From NCBI GenBank assembly GCA_964627935.1, contig CAZVLB010000020.1, positions 5,234 to 69,233 of the forward strand: a stretch of 64,000 nucleotides of DNA, given 5' to 3'. This document shows positions 24,090-32,897 of the stretch, piece after piece. The translations under genes and the position numbers were made by a program. Each line of letters starts with the position of its first letter. Position 1 is the first letter of the stretch. Under the pieces are notes generated by a model. The model ran no database searches. It was given only the letters and a program-made list of their open reading frames with translations, and was not told the origin of the DNA. The stretch comes from JAABVY01 sp964627935 (GTDB lineage Bacteria; Zixibacteria; MSB-5A5; JAABVY01).

Positions 24090-25931
24090 TTATTTTTTGC
24101 CCTTACTCGATGATCTCGAGCCGGACGATTTTGATGACGAGGATGACGATCCGGAACTTCCTGAACTGCCCTTGTATGATGATCCTCCTCTCGATGAGGA
24201 GCTGCTCCCGGAACTGCCTTTATATGATGATCCTGATGAGCGCGATGAACTGCTGCCTCTGTTGTATGTACTGCCTGAGCTCGAACTACCTTTTTTGGAC
24301 CGCTTATAGGAGGGTGACGAGGATGATGAACGCGACTCTCCGCGATCGTATACGCTCTTACTGCCACGGGACTTACCGCGATCATATGAACTACTGCTTG
24401 ACCCTTTGTTGTAGCCTTTGGCCACACTCGATCCGGAGGAACGCCGGGAGTCATCGCTGCCGTATCCGCTTCTGCTGTAACCATCCGACTTCTTCTGGAA
24501 CCGGGCACTGGGAGCCGAGGATTTATATCGCGACGATTTGTCGGATTTTGATTTCTCAGTCTCCCTGGATGACTTTCCGCTTCGGGCTTTGTCCGACTTG
24601 TCCGATGAAGACTTGCCGGACTTACTGCTCGTGCTGCCTTTGTCATAGCGGTCAGATTTCGTAGTAGTCTTGCCTCTGGTGGCTGTCGATGACGATTTAT
24701 CGCGACTGATTGAACCTTTATCGTATCTTCCGGATTCCTTCGTGGCTGTCTTATCCGTGCCGCGATATTTCGATCCGGTATTGTACCTGGTGGATCTATC
24801 ATCTTTCTCATATCGCGATGATGTGCTCTTGGAATCACCGCGTCCCTTGCTATAGGCCGACTTGCCGCCCGATTTATAGACAGTATATTTGCTGTCTTTG
24901 CCACCGGCTGTATATTTGGCCGAACTGCGGTAACTGATCGACTTCGACTTGGGATAGTATTTCTCGGCAAGCTTGTAATTACCCGAGGTGACCTTCTTTG
25001 AGGTTTTCCACTTGGTACTGCCCTCATGGTAGAACTCATGGCTGATGCCTCTTCTGATCTTGACCCGGTCATGATAATATACGGACCCGCTGTGAACTAT
25101 GCGCACATCGCACCAGCCCACATGCACACGTGGAATCCAGAGCGGCGCGTAGCCATAAAAAATGCCGTTGATCCAGATTGCGCCGCCATGCGGATAACCG
25201 ATATAGACTGTTCCGCACCAGTCCCACGGATCCCACCAGGGATCGTAATAAGCCGGCCTGTAATAATAGGGATGATAGTAATGATGAACCTCGACACCGG
25301 CATGGTGGTCATCGTAGTAGGTGTAATCATCGTAATAATAGGAATCCCAGCTGTATCTCCAGTTCTTGCGTACCTCGAAGAAAGTGTAATCCATATCGCA
25401 CTGGCCGATACATCGCTCGATCGGAAAATAGCGATAGTTGATCTGCTCCAGGTAGCGCAGGATATCCCGTTCGCTTTCGAATTCGAACCAGAAATCATCA
25501 TCGCGGAAATTGTAGCGCCAGTCGGGCACATCGAAATACCTCAGCGAGGCGATTGCCTGCACGAATTCCAGCCCGGGAGGGCCATTGACCCGCAGGACAT
25601 AATCATCGTAGAAATCAGGGATGGTATAGACCACTCCGGCCTCGACGAAATTATTATCCTGGGGATTGAATGGATAAAGCAGATTGATATTGCCCTTCGT
25701 GTCCAGGTCGTAAATTGTGACATAGCAGTCACGATTGGCCCTGAAATAGACTATCAGGTTCTCGCCCTGTCCAAATGATCCGCCTTCTTCCTTGTTTGTC
25801 CACACCTCTATATCAAGCGGTTCGTAATCGTTTCCGACACCGGGCGAATGATAAATCTGCCCGAAAAGATGTGGCATGGCCGCCAGCATCATCGCCAGAA
25901 TCGTTAATGTAAATATCTTGTACCGTTTCAT
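24090..25931 (-). CDS. Exported DUF4384-like protein with a long Ser/Gly/Lys-rich tail
   Basis: A 613-residue protein from the ATG at 25931 (GAGGTG upstream). It has a signal peptide (1-24). The DUF4384-like domain (about 35-130) shows VWTNKEEGGSFGQGENLIVYF followed, after an intervening loop, by an INLLYPF strand, the pattern of that family. A Tyr/His/Trp-rich middle follows (about 190-260; YYDDYTYYDDHHAGVEVHHYY). Then come about 270 residues of low-complexity Ser/Gly/Arg/Lys repeats such as SYKGSSGSSSS. DUF4384 domains occur in secreted proteins of FCB bacteria; no activity is established. The tail is basic and flexible and could bind polyanions (inference). It lies 32 bases after the lipoprotein gene and is probably in one transcript with it. 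Confidence 0.78.
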   Translation of the reverse strand: MKRYKIFTLTILAMMLAAMPHLFGQIYHSPGVGNDYEPLDIEVWTNKEEGGSFGQGENLIVYFRANRDCYVTIYDLDTKGNINLLYPFNPQDNNFVEAGVVYTIPDFYDDYVLRVNGPPGLEFVQAIASLRYFDVPDWRYNFRDDDFWFEFESERDILRYLEQINYRYFPIERCIGQCDMDYTFFEVRKNWRYSWDSYYYDDYTYYDDHHAGVEVHHYYHPYYYRPAYYDPWWDPWDWCGTVYIGYPHGGAIWINGIFYGYAPLWIPRVHVGWCDVRIVHSGSVYYHDRVKIRRGISHEFYHEGSTKWKTSKKVTSGNYKLAEKYYPKSKSISYRSSAKYTAGGKDSKYTVYKSGGKSAYSKGRGDSKSTSSRYEKDDRSTRYNTGSKYRGTDKTATKESGRYDKGSISRDKSSSTATRGKTTTKSDRYDKGSTSSKSGKSSSDKSDKARSGKSSRETEKSKSDKSSRYKSSAPSARFQKKSDGYSRSGYGSDDSRRSSGSSVAKGYNKGSSSSSYDRGKSRGSKSVYDRGESRSSSSSPSYKRSKKGSSSSGSTYNRGSSSSRSSGSSYKGSSGSSSSSRGGSSYKGSSGSSGSSSSSSKSSGSRSSSKGKK

Positions 25932-25962
25932 CGCGATCACCTCATTATCTCAGAATGGTGTC

Positions 25963-26886
25963 TTATTTCAAATCTTTCTTTATTCTATCACCGTAACCCT
26001 CGGGCCTTTCAACAGGCTGCTTGGAGGTCTGTCTGCCGTCCGGGACGATCTTCAGTTCATATTTCATGTTGTCATCATTGGAGGGCTGATAGGCCCAGTC
26101 AAAGCTGATCCGTCCATTAGCGTAATCAATACTGTTTACACGCAGTTTAGCGAAATGATCATCCCAGGTCCAGACTATATAGGTATGGCCCTCGATCAGT
26201 TCGACATAGCCGATCTCACTCCAGCCCTGCGCAGGCGCCCAGCCAACATCATCCAGATCATTGGCAAATCCGAAATCCTGTATATCGGTCATGTCATCGG
26301 CGACATTGATGAAGAACTGCTCGATATCATTGCCGAAGACATCGGGAACCACCGCAATATCGAACCATACATCAGCATTGACATCATCGCCATCAACAAC
26401 CTGCATGGCGCTGAAATCGAAAGCCGCCCGGGGACGGTTGGTGAAATAATCATAAGCCGTAAAGCCGAGACCTTCCGGCCTGGGCGTATCGAATATCAAC
26501 TGGTTGAATGATGGATCGGATTCCAGCCCATATTCATCAACTGCCGTAATTGCATAGTAATAGGTCACTCCGTTGGTCAGACCGTGGTCGACAAAACTGG
26601 TAGCGGTTGTGGTTGCAATTTCATTGTATTCGACATCATCCAATGAGCGGTAGATGGCATAAAAATCAAAATCCTCCTCGGTATTGGCTATCCAGAAGAG
26701 ATGCACCTCGCCATCACCGGTGATCGAATAAAGCCCACGGGGAACGGCAGGAGGAGTATCCTCGCCAAGAATGTAACAATCGTCACATTCATCACAGCCT
26801 GCAAACATTGCCGTTCCCCATGCCAGAAGGATTAGCCCAAATATTGTCAGAGATGTTTTTTTCAGTATTTTTTTGAAGCGTATCAT
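25963..26886 (-). CDS. Fibronectin type III lipoprotein
   Basis: A 307-residue protein from the ATG at 26886 (GGAGGAA upstream). The N-terminus is a long hydrophobic signal ending in MFAGC, a plausible lipobox, followed by a Cys/Asp-rich CDECDDC. A fibronectin type III domain lies at about 50-135 (VPRGLYSITGDGEVHLFW...YRSLDD...TYYYAITAVDEYGLES). The C-terminal half is a beta-rich domain I do not recognise, ending in a basic tail. It is probably an outer-membrane-attached binding protein. Confidence 0.72.
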   Translation of the reverse strand: MIRFKKILKKTSLTIFGLILLAWGTAMFAGCDECDDCYILGEDTPPAVPRGLYSITGDGEVHLFWIANTEEDFDFYAIYRSLDDVEYNEIATTTATSFVDHGLTNGVTYYYAITAVDEYGLESDPSFNQLIFDTPRPEGLGFTAYDYFTNRPRAAFDFSAMQVVDGDDVNADVWFDIAVVPDVFGNDIEQFFINVADDMTDIQDFGFANDLDDVGWAPAQGWSEIGYVELIEGHTYIVWTWDDHFAKLRVNSIDYANGRISFDWAYQPSNDDNMKYELKIVPDGRQTSKQPVERPEGYGDRIKKDLK

Positions 26887-27196
26887 CACTTCCTCCATCT
26901 TTTTGCTATCATACTGCTAATATCTTTTGCAAGAGCCGTGCCAGAAAAATACCAGAGATTGCAAATATATACAAACCATTGTTTTATATAGCATTATAAG
27001 CGCTTCTTAATGACATGCTTCACATCAATCAATAACGCCGAAAATTCATCTGCACACTATTTGTGCAGGTCGCTTTTTGAAGTGCATTTTTTTTGTGAAT
27101 TTGCCTGACTTTGAGGCGCACATAAAAATATGTAATCAAGCGTATTAAAGATATAGATAGCTGTCTATCCTTATCATAATGCTAATATAATTTTTG
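26887..27196. other. A+T-rich divergent intergenic region
   Basis: About 310 bases between divergently transcribed secreted-protein genes. It must hold the promoter of the lipoprotein gene on the minus strand, but no close consensus match was found. No hairpin or reading frame stands out. Confidence 0.4.
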
Positions 27197-27224
27197 TTGC
27201 CAAATAAACAGGATATATTATATT
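27197..27224 (+). promoter_or_regulatory. Promoter of the interrupted dockerin gene
   Basis: TTGCCA (27197-27202), 16-base spacer, TATATT (27219-27224). It lies 46 bases before the ATG at 27271, which has a GGAGG site. Confidence 0.6.
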
Positions 27225-27270
27225 GGGTTTTGACAGCTTACAGCGAAGCCGACCCGCATTGGAGGAGCGC

Positions 27271-28152
27271 ATGAGACATCGAATGTCTATCACTTTTCTT
27301 TCCCTCTTGGTACTACTAATATTGGTTTTCTCCGTTAATCTGCAAGCTTATCAGTATACCACGCTGATGCATGATGATTTCTATGACGGCAGTATGGAAA
27401 ACTGGATGGTCATCCTGGGGGAATGGGAGGTTAGCGACGCAGAAATGTGTCAGCTGCAATGCGGCACATGAGGGGGCGGGGCAATCACACGAACCGTGAG
27501 TTCGTATACATGGGATCTGGGGCTGATTATCAATGTAAATACTTTTCTGGTTCTGTATGAACCCGATAAAATTCGCAGTGCCAGGTGGTATGATACTGCG
27601 GCAAATTCGATTTCTCTCGAATATGGCGCGGACAGTAACAGCCTTTGCATGGCTGTCAATGTCGAGGGCGTGCTTTTGATGGCTGACACTTTGGAGGTGG
27701 AAACTTCTGAATGGAACGGCGATGATAATCTCTGGCATAATCTTTCAGTTGAACTGGTCGGCAATGAGATATTGGGATTACGTGATGACAAGATTCTTTT
27801 TCAGCTGGTCGATGAGCGCCTGCTGGATTTTGAGAAAACCGGATTTCTTCAATTATCGGTGATGGGTGCGCAGGTCTGTTTTGATGATATCTCGCTCACA
27901 TCAGTTTCCCCCGATCCGCTGATCTGTGGCGATTCCAATGGCGATGAATCGGTTAATGTCTCCGATGCGGTTTTCATTATCAACTATGTTTTCGTCAATG
28001 GCCCGGAACCGGACCCGCTGGAATCGGCCGATGCCAATTGCGATGCTTCTGTTAATGTCTCGGATGCGGTCTGGATTATCAATTATGTATTCGTGGGCGG
28101 TAACCAGCCCTGCGATATCGACGGCGACAATCTGCCGGACTGCCTGAATTAA
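27271..28152 (+). pseudogene. Dockerin-bearing secreted protein interrupted by an in-frame TGA
   Basis: One reading frame runs from the ATG at 27271 (GGAGG 5 bases upstream) to the TAA at 28150-28152, broken only by TGA at 27469-27471. Before the stop there is a signal peptide (to about NLQA) and the start of a LamG/jelly-roll-like domain (DDFYDGSMENWMVILGEWEV). After it the same domain continues (SSYTWDLGLIINV), followed by a complete two-loop dockerin. There is no frameshift. The likely reading is a nonsense mutation or sequencing error. A 6-bp hairpin 17 bases after the TGA allows selenocysteine recoding as a remote alternative (see findings). The ORF after the stop has no signal peptide and no good start of its own. 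Confidence 0.7.
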
Positions 28153-28190
28153 ATTTTAGAGAGAATAAATCAGTTCACAAACGGCCCGCT

Positions 28191-28211
28191 GACCCGTAGG
28201 TCGTTTTTTTT
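28191..28211 (+). terminator. Weak hairpin with long T-run after the interrupted dockerin gene
   Basis: GACC-CGTA-GGTC (28191-28202) followed by eight T (28204-28211). The stem is short but the T-run is strong. Confidence 0.5.
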
Positions 28212-28227
28212 ATCCTGCAATTGAATA

Positions 28228-28256
28228 TTGACAGGGCAGTCGGCAATGCCTAAATT
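28228..28256 (+). promoter_or_regulatory. Promoter of the Asp-box dockerin gene
   Basis: TTGACA (28228-28233), 17-base spacer, TAAATT (28251-28256). It leaves a leader of about 160 nt. Confidence 0.6.
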
Positions 28257-28422
28257 GAAGATGGAATTGGTTTTTGTGCGGATGCAAAAGTACTCCCTGC
28301 CTTAGATCACAACTTCACAGAAGAACTTCAACCCGCAATCAACATCTGTATTCCGCCTTCGGATCAAGACCAGATAGTTTTTGTCGATTATATAATTAAC
28401 AGAAAAAAATAGCGAGGTTAAA

Positions 28423-31341
28423 ATGCAGAGAATTCCCGCCCCTAAAGCTCTGGCATTTATCCTCATCATCGCACTCGCATCAGTCGGCCTTTCCGGGCCG
28501 GATATCAAGGTTAATCAGGATATTACTGCCACAGTTCAAAATGAACCGAGCATCGTAATCAATCATCACTACATGGGTGATCCTCTCAATGTTGTAGTCG
28601 GATACAACGATATCGGAAATACGCTGGGTATAAGCTACAGCCCCGACAGCGGCAAAACATGGTTTGATGTTCAACTGCCCCAGAAATGGAATGTCAGCGG
28701 CGATCCATCGGTGGCGGCCGACTTGAATGGCCATGTCTATGCCTGCTTTTTGTCATATTCCAGCAATGTCACATTCTATGACACAAGCGGCATTTATGTC
28801 TGCAAATCGATTGATGGGGGCCGCACATGGTCCAATCCCGTTACTGTCGATTCACAATTGTATATCGGAACACCGGTTAAGTTTGCGGACAAATGTATGA
28901 TGACTGCCGACACAAATTCGTCAAGTCCCTATGCAAATAACATTTATGTGGGCTGGCAAAGGGACGACACCAACGGGCATAATTCAGATGTCTTTTTCGC
29001 CTATTCCAACAATGGCGGAGCCGGTTTTTCAGCCCCTGTGCAGCTTAACAACAATCCTCCCCAGACCGCTTATGCAGAGGGCGCGTTTCCATTTGTAGGC
29101 GCCGATGGGGATGTCTATATGGCATGGTATGACTGCTATTTTCGGGGCCATGAACCGGGATCACTTTATGTGGCCCAATCCACAAATGGAGGTGTCAGTT
29201 TCGGCCTGCCCGTGAAAGCGGCCGATATTCTTGCTCCCCCGCTCTACACATTCTCCAATACCGGATTCAAGGCCAAGTCTTTTATCTCGGCCGCGGCGGA
29301 TCCACATACGCCCGACCTTATTTATATGACTTACATATCCGATCCCGACGGCTATTTTGATAAACGTCTCGATATCGGCAAACATCCCGGTGTTCCGGGA
29401 TCATCCGGAAGCGACTGGCCGGCAATTGAAAGAAACGGAAATTATGTTTATGCAGCCTGGGAAGATTACCGTTTCGGAAATCAGGATATTTATTTCAATG
29501 TCTCAAGTGATAACGGCAAAACCTGGCACCTGCCCGATATAGGCCCGCTGGACAACACCGATTCTCCCGGAGGGAACACATCACGCCTGGTCAAACTTGC
29601 CTCTTCGGGAAATTATGTCTACGCGGTTTGGGAGGATTACAGAATTGCCGGCAATTCACATATATTTTTCAACCGCTCAGCAAATAACGGTCTCAGCTGG
29701 CAGAATGATATTGTTGTTGACGGTACACCCTCAGGAAACTGCACAAATCCGCAGATCTGCGCTATAGCCAATCATGTCTATGTTGTCTGGCAGGATACCC
29801 GCAATGGCGCTGATGATATATATTTTGCCCGCTCATCAGATTACGGGGCAAGCTGGAATCTTCCTGTAAGAGTTGATAATGGCGACACGCCCGGACTTAA
29901 TTCCTCGACCCTGCCCCAATTAGCCTGCACTGGAAATAATGTCTATTGCCTCTGGCAGGACACTCGTCTGGGCGGCACCAATATGCCATACTTTAATTAT
30001 TCGAGCAATAATGGCGGATTGTGGCAGGCCAGTTCACAGACCATCTCTACCGCCACAGGCTCCTGGTGCCAGCTTCCGGCAGACGGAGCTCTTGAATGCC
30101 GCGGTAATTATGTTTATGCCTGCTGGATGGATGATCGCTTTGTAAGCGGACAGTATACGGTATTTTTCAACAGCTCTTTTAATAACGGTGCAAACTGGAG
30201 CGGCGAATTGCAGATCAATGATCCCGGGCCTTACTGTGCCTCCCCCACGATGATCGCAAGTGGAAATGATGTCTATATCGCCTGGCATGATGATCGCATG
30301 ACAGGTACAATGATTTCCTCAGAAGTTTTCTTTGATTACAGTAACGATAACGGCCAGACCTGGCAAATGCCCGATATCGGCCCATTGGATCCGGGCGCAA
30401 TCGGAATACCTTCAGCCGGCGTTCAGCTGGAAACTGAGAACAGCAATGTCTACGCGGCCTGGCTCGATTATCGGGCGGGCGGACCGGGCTTATTCTTCAA
30501 TTGCTCGCGTAATCAAGGCAATACATGGGGTTCCGATATGCAAATTAATCACGGCACATTTCCGGCTGCATTGGGCATGTCTCCATTTGCATTCGGTTCG
30601 GGCAATGGACATGTAAATCTGGTTTGGTCGGACCCGAGAATTCATGGTATACCAAATATCTATACCAATTTTTCGAGTGACAGCGGTACAACCTGGCTTT
30701 CAGGATTGGATGAAGCAGATGTGTATTTAATACAATCATCCGATGGCGGCGCAAACTGGCAGAATCCTGTGAAGGTCAATGATGATGCTACCACCTATGC
30801 CCAGGTGTTGCCCTGGGTGCTGGTAAATGCGCTGGGGGATGTCTTTGTTTCATACTATAATTTCCGCTTCACGCCTGTGAATCCCATGTTTCCCGGCGCA
30901 TGTTTGCGAATGGCGCCCAGCTTCAATCAGGGGCTGTCATTTCAACCCAGCGTAGCTCTGCAGGATACGGTTGTAACACCTATGACTCAATGGGTGGGTG
31001 AATACAATGGCATGTTTGCTCTGGATTCTTTTATTTATACGGTATTCACAGATCTCGAGCAGAGCGGGAATTCCGATATCTATCTGGATATCAGTGTCGG
31101 TGCTTCACCCCCATATATTTGTGGTGATGCTAATGCCGATGGCGGCGTAAATGTCTCTGATGCGGTATGGATAATCAACTATGTTTTTGCCAGTGGCCAG
31201 CCCCCCCTGCCGATGGCTGCGGGCGAGGTCAATTGTGACGGCGGTGTTAATGTCTCCGATGCTGTCTGGATTATAAATTTTGTGTTTGCGGGAGGTTTTC
31301 CTTCCTGCGACACCAATGGCGATGGAGTACCTGACTGCTAA
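28423..31341 (+). CDS. Secreted Asp-box (BNR) propeller protein with C-terminal dockerin
   Basis: A 972-residue protein with a signal peptide (to about LSGP). At least eight Asp-box motifs are spread over residues 60-800: SPDSGKTWF, SIDGGRTWS, SNNGGAGFS, STNGGVSFG, SSDNGKTWH, SANNGLSWQ, SSDYGASWN, SNDNGQTWQ. Such repeats build sialidase-like beta-propellers, but I see no sialidase arginine triad or FRIP motif, so no enzyme activity is claimed. A two-loop dockerin ends the protein (CGDANADGGVNVSDAVWII, VNCDGGVNVSDAVWII, then SCDTNGDGVPDC). GCGAGG precedes the ATG. A binding role or peptidase/glycosidase accessory role outside the cell is plausible. Confidence 0.85.
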   Translation: MQRIPAPKALAFILIIALASVGLSGPDIKVNQDITATVQNEPSIVINHHYMGDPLNVVVGYNDIGNTLGISYSPDSGKTWFDVQLPQKWNVSGDPSVAADLNGHVYACFLSYSSNVTFYDTSGIYVCKSIDGGRTWSNPVTVDSQLYIGTPVKFADKCMMTADTNSSSPYANNIYVGWQRDDTNGHNSDVFFAYSNNGGAGFSAPVQLNNNPPQTAYAEGAFPFVGADGDVYMAWYDCYFRGHEPGSLYVAQSTNGGVSFGLPVKAADILAPPLYTFSNTGFKAKSFISAAADPHTPDLIYMTYISDPDGYFDKRLDIGKHPGVPGSSGSDWPAIERNGNYVYAAWEDYRFGNQDIYFNVSSDNGKTWHLPDIGPLDNTDSPGGNTSRLVKLASSGNYVYAVWEDYRIAGNSHIFFNRSANNGLSWQNDIVVDGTPSGNCTNPQICAIANHVYVVWQDTRNGADDIYFARSSDYGASWNLPVRVDNGDTPGLNSSTLPQLACTGNNVYCLWQDTRLGGTNMPYFNYSSNNGGLWQASSQTISTATGSWCQLPADGALECRGNYVYACWMDDRFVSGQYTVFFNSSFNNGANWSGELQINDPGPYCASPTMIASGNDVYIAWHDDRMTGTMISSEVFFDYSNDNGQTWQMPDIGPLDPGAIGIPSAGVQLETENSNVYAAWLDYRAGGPGLFFNCSRNQGNTWGSDMQINHGTFPAALGMSPFAFGSGNGHVNLVWSDPRIHGIPNIYTNFSSDSGTTWLSGLDEADVYLIQSSDGGANWQNPVKVNDDATTYAQVLPWVLVNALGDVFVSYYNFRFTPVNPMFPGACLRMAPSFNQGLSFQPSVALQDTVVTPMTQWVGEYNGMFALDSFIYTVFTDLEQSGNSDIYLDISVGASPPYICGDANADGGVNVSDAVWIINYVFASGQPPLPMAAGEVNCDGGVNVSDAVWIINFVFAGGFPSCDTNGDGVPDC

Positions 31342-31365
31342 ATTGCAATGATAAAAAACTTATTT

Positions 31366-31400
31366 AAAGGGCGGTGTCTTTTAGATGCCGCCCTTTGTAT
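31366..31400 (+). terminator. Terminator after the Asp-box dockerin gene
   Basis: AAAGGGCGG (31366-31374) pairs with CCGCCCTTT (31388-31396). The following T-run is interrupted (TTTGTATTTG). Confidence 0.7.
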
Positions 31401-31404
31401 TTGA

Positions 31405-31434
31405 TTGACATAGAAATCCACATTGCTATATTAT
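31405..31434 (+). promoter_or_regulatory. Promoter of the two-repeat dockerin gene
   Basis: TTGACA (31405-31410) with TATATT at 31427-31432 (16-base spacer) or TATTAT at 31429-31434 (18-base spacer). It follows the previous terminator by only 8 bases. Confidence 0.6.
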
Positions 31435-31494
31435 TTATGCATCCGGGAATTGACCAGCTTCATTCAATACCTGTCCACATACAAGGATGATAAA

Positions 31495-32616
31495 ATGAAA
31501 AAGCTTATCTTTTTTGCAGTTATGCTGGCCCTGTCGACGGGATTATATGGCCAGAACCAGGGTGACGATTGCTCGGATCCGATCAAGCTCGATGTGGATG
31601 CATTTGGTACCTTTGCATCTGATACAAATTATACTTGCGGACGTGGCAATAACTATGACCAGACCTGCTTGGCCTATTATGACGGCGGCGAAGATATAAT
31701 CTATCAGATAAATGTTGCCAATGCCGGCCCATACGAATTTATACTGGATGCAAAAGGCACGCACTGGACCGGCATGGCACTCGGATATGAATGCCCGCCC
31801 GCGGGATCATATTACACTGATTGCCTGGCATACAGCCGGGCAACCACCAGCGACTATCATTCATTTTATGCCACATTGGAGGCCGGAACATATTACCTGA
31901 TAATAGACACATGGCCCTACCCGGATTGCATCTCCGAGTTCGAACTAATGATCGGCCCGCCAATCTGGGAGTATTTTTATGACTGCAATATGCCGTATTA
32001 CGTCGAGTTCCCGGATGATGCACCATTGAACCTGAGCAATCAGAGCACCTGCGGGCTGGGAGACCGGTATTCATCCACATGCCTTGGCCAATATGGCGGC
32101 GGCGAGGATATGATGTTTCTGATTTTCCTGGAAGAGCCCGGCAATCTTTCGGTACGAATCGATCCGCACGGCAGCGCCTGGACCGGTATTGCACTTGGCG
32201 CCACATGTCCTCCGCCCGGCGTGAATCCGGACGATTGTCTTGCGGCCAGTACCAGCAGCACTGCCGATCCGCATGGCTTCGATATCGATCTTGAAAGCGG
32301 GGAATATTTCCTGATGATCGACACATGGCCCGATCCGGAGTGTATAGACGATTTTGACCTGTCTCTGAACTTTGATCCGGATTTCATGTGTGGGGATGCC
32401 AATGATGATGATATAGTTAATGTCAGCGACGCTGTTTACATAATAAATTATATCTTTTCCGGTGGAGCCGAACCCGATCCGCTGATTTCAGCCGATGCCA
32501 ATTGTGATGTGTTGATCAATGTCTCCGATGCGGTCTGGCTGATAAATTATGTCTTCTCCTCAGCATTTATACCCTGCGATACCAATGGCGACGGCAAAAA
32601 AGACTGCATGCTTTAG
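31495..32616 (+). CDS. Secreted two-repeat protein (PPC-like beta domains) with dockerin
   Basis: A 373-residue protein from the ATG at 31495 (AAGGA upstream). Upstream in-frame codons lie within the promoter and are not translated. A signal peptide (MKKLIFFAVMLALSTGLYG) is followed by two tandem copies of a domain of about 140 residues. Each shows CG.G..Y..TCL..Y.GGED, WTG.ALG..CPP, DCLA and YYLIIDTWPYPDC or its counterpart. This looks like pre-peptidase C-terminal-like jelly rolls with paired cysteines. A dockerin ends the chain (CGDANDDDIVNVSDAVYII, then ANCDVLINVSDAVWLI). No catalytic motif is seen. Confidence 0.82.
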   Translation: MKKLIFFAVMLALSTGLYGQNQGDDCSDPIKLDVDAFGTFASDTNYTCGRGNNYDQTCLAYYDGGEDIIYQINVANAGPYEFILDAKGTHWTGMALGYECPPAGSYYTDCLAYSRATTSDYHSFYATLEAGTYYLIIDTWPYPDCISEFELMIGPPIWEYFYDCNMPYYVEFPDDAPLNLSNQSTCGLGDRYSSTCLGQYGGGEDMMFLIFLEEPGNLSVRIDPHGSAWTGIALGATCPPPGVNPDDCLAASTSSTADPHGFDIDLESGEYFLMIDTWPDPECIDDFDLSLNFDPDFMCGDANDDDIVNVSDAVYIINYIFSGGAEPDPLISADANCDVLINVSDAVWLINYVFSSAFIPCDTNGDGKKDCML

Positions 32617-32765
32617 CAGATTAGCTAAAGCGATAAAATATGGGAACTTAAATTCTACTTTTGGCCTTCTATGTAATGATTGAACTACTCTATCCGCCAT
32701 GATTTTAGATGTTTAATCAACTTTGAGAGAAAAATAACGTGTTTTATCCTCTTTCAAGATTATTA

Positions 32766-32793
32766 TTGACACATTTCAACAATTTATTATCTT
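32766..32793 (+). promoter_or_regulatory. Promoter of the thermolysin-like dockerin gene
   Basis: TTGACA (32766-32771), 16-base spacer, TATCTT (32788-32793). Confidence 0.5.
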
Positions 32794-32897
32794 ACATTGG
32801 CTTATAACTTTCCGCCGGATGCCGGCGTTTCTTTTATAAGGTACTTCAAAATATTCGTGCGAAGCAGAAAAATACAAACTTACATCGGAGGACAAGC

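Noticed and set aside
24044..25072. A 342-codon minus-strand frame inside the DUF4384-like gene
   Set aside because: It is a shadow of the Ser/Gly/Lys-rich tail in another frame. It is very rich in Arg, Pro and His, has no ribosome-binding site and no domain, while the host frame has signal peptide and domain evidence.
28423..31341. Sialidase function for the Asp-box protein
   Set aside because: Asp-boxes are structural. The arginine triad, the Asp/Glu/Tyr catalytic set and a FRIP motif were not seen.
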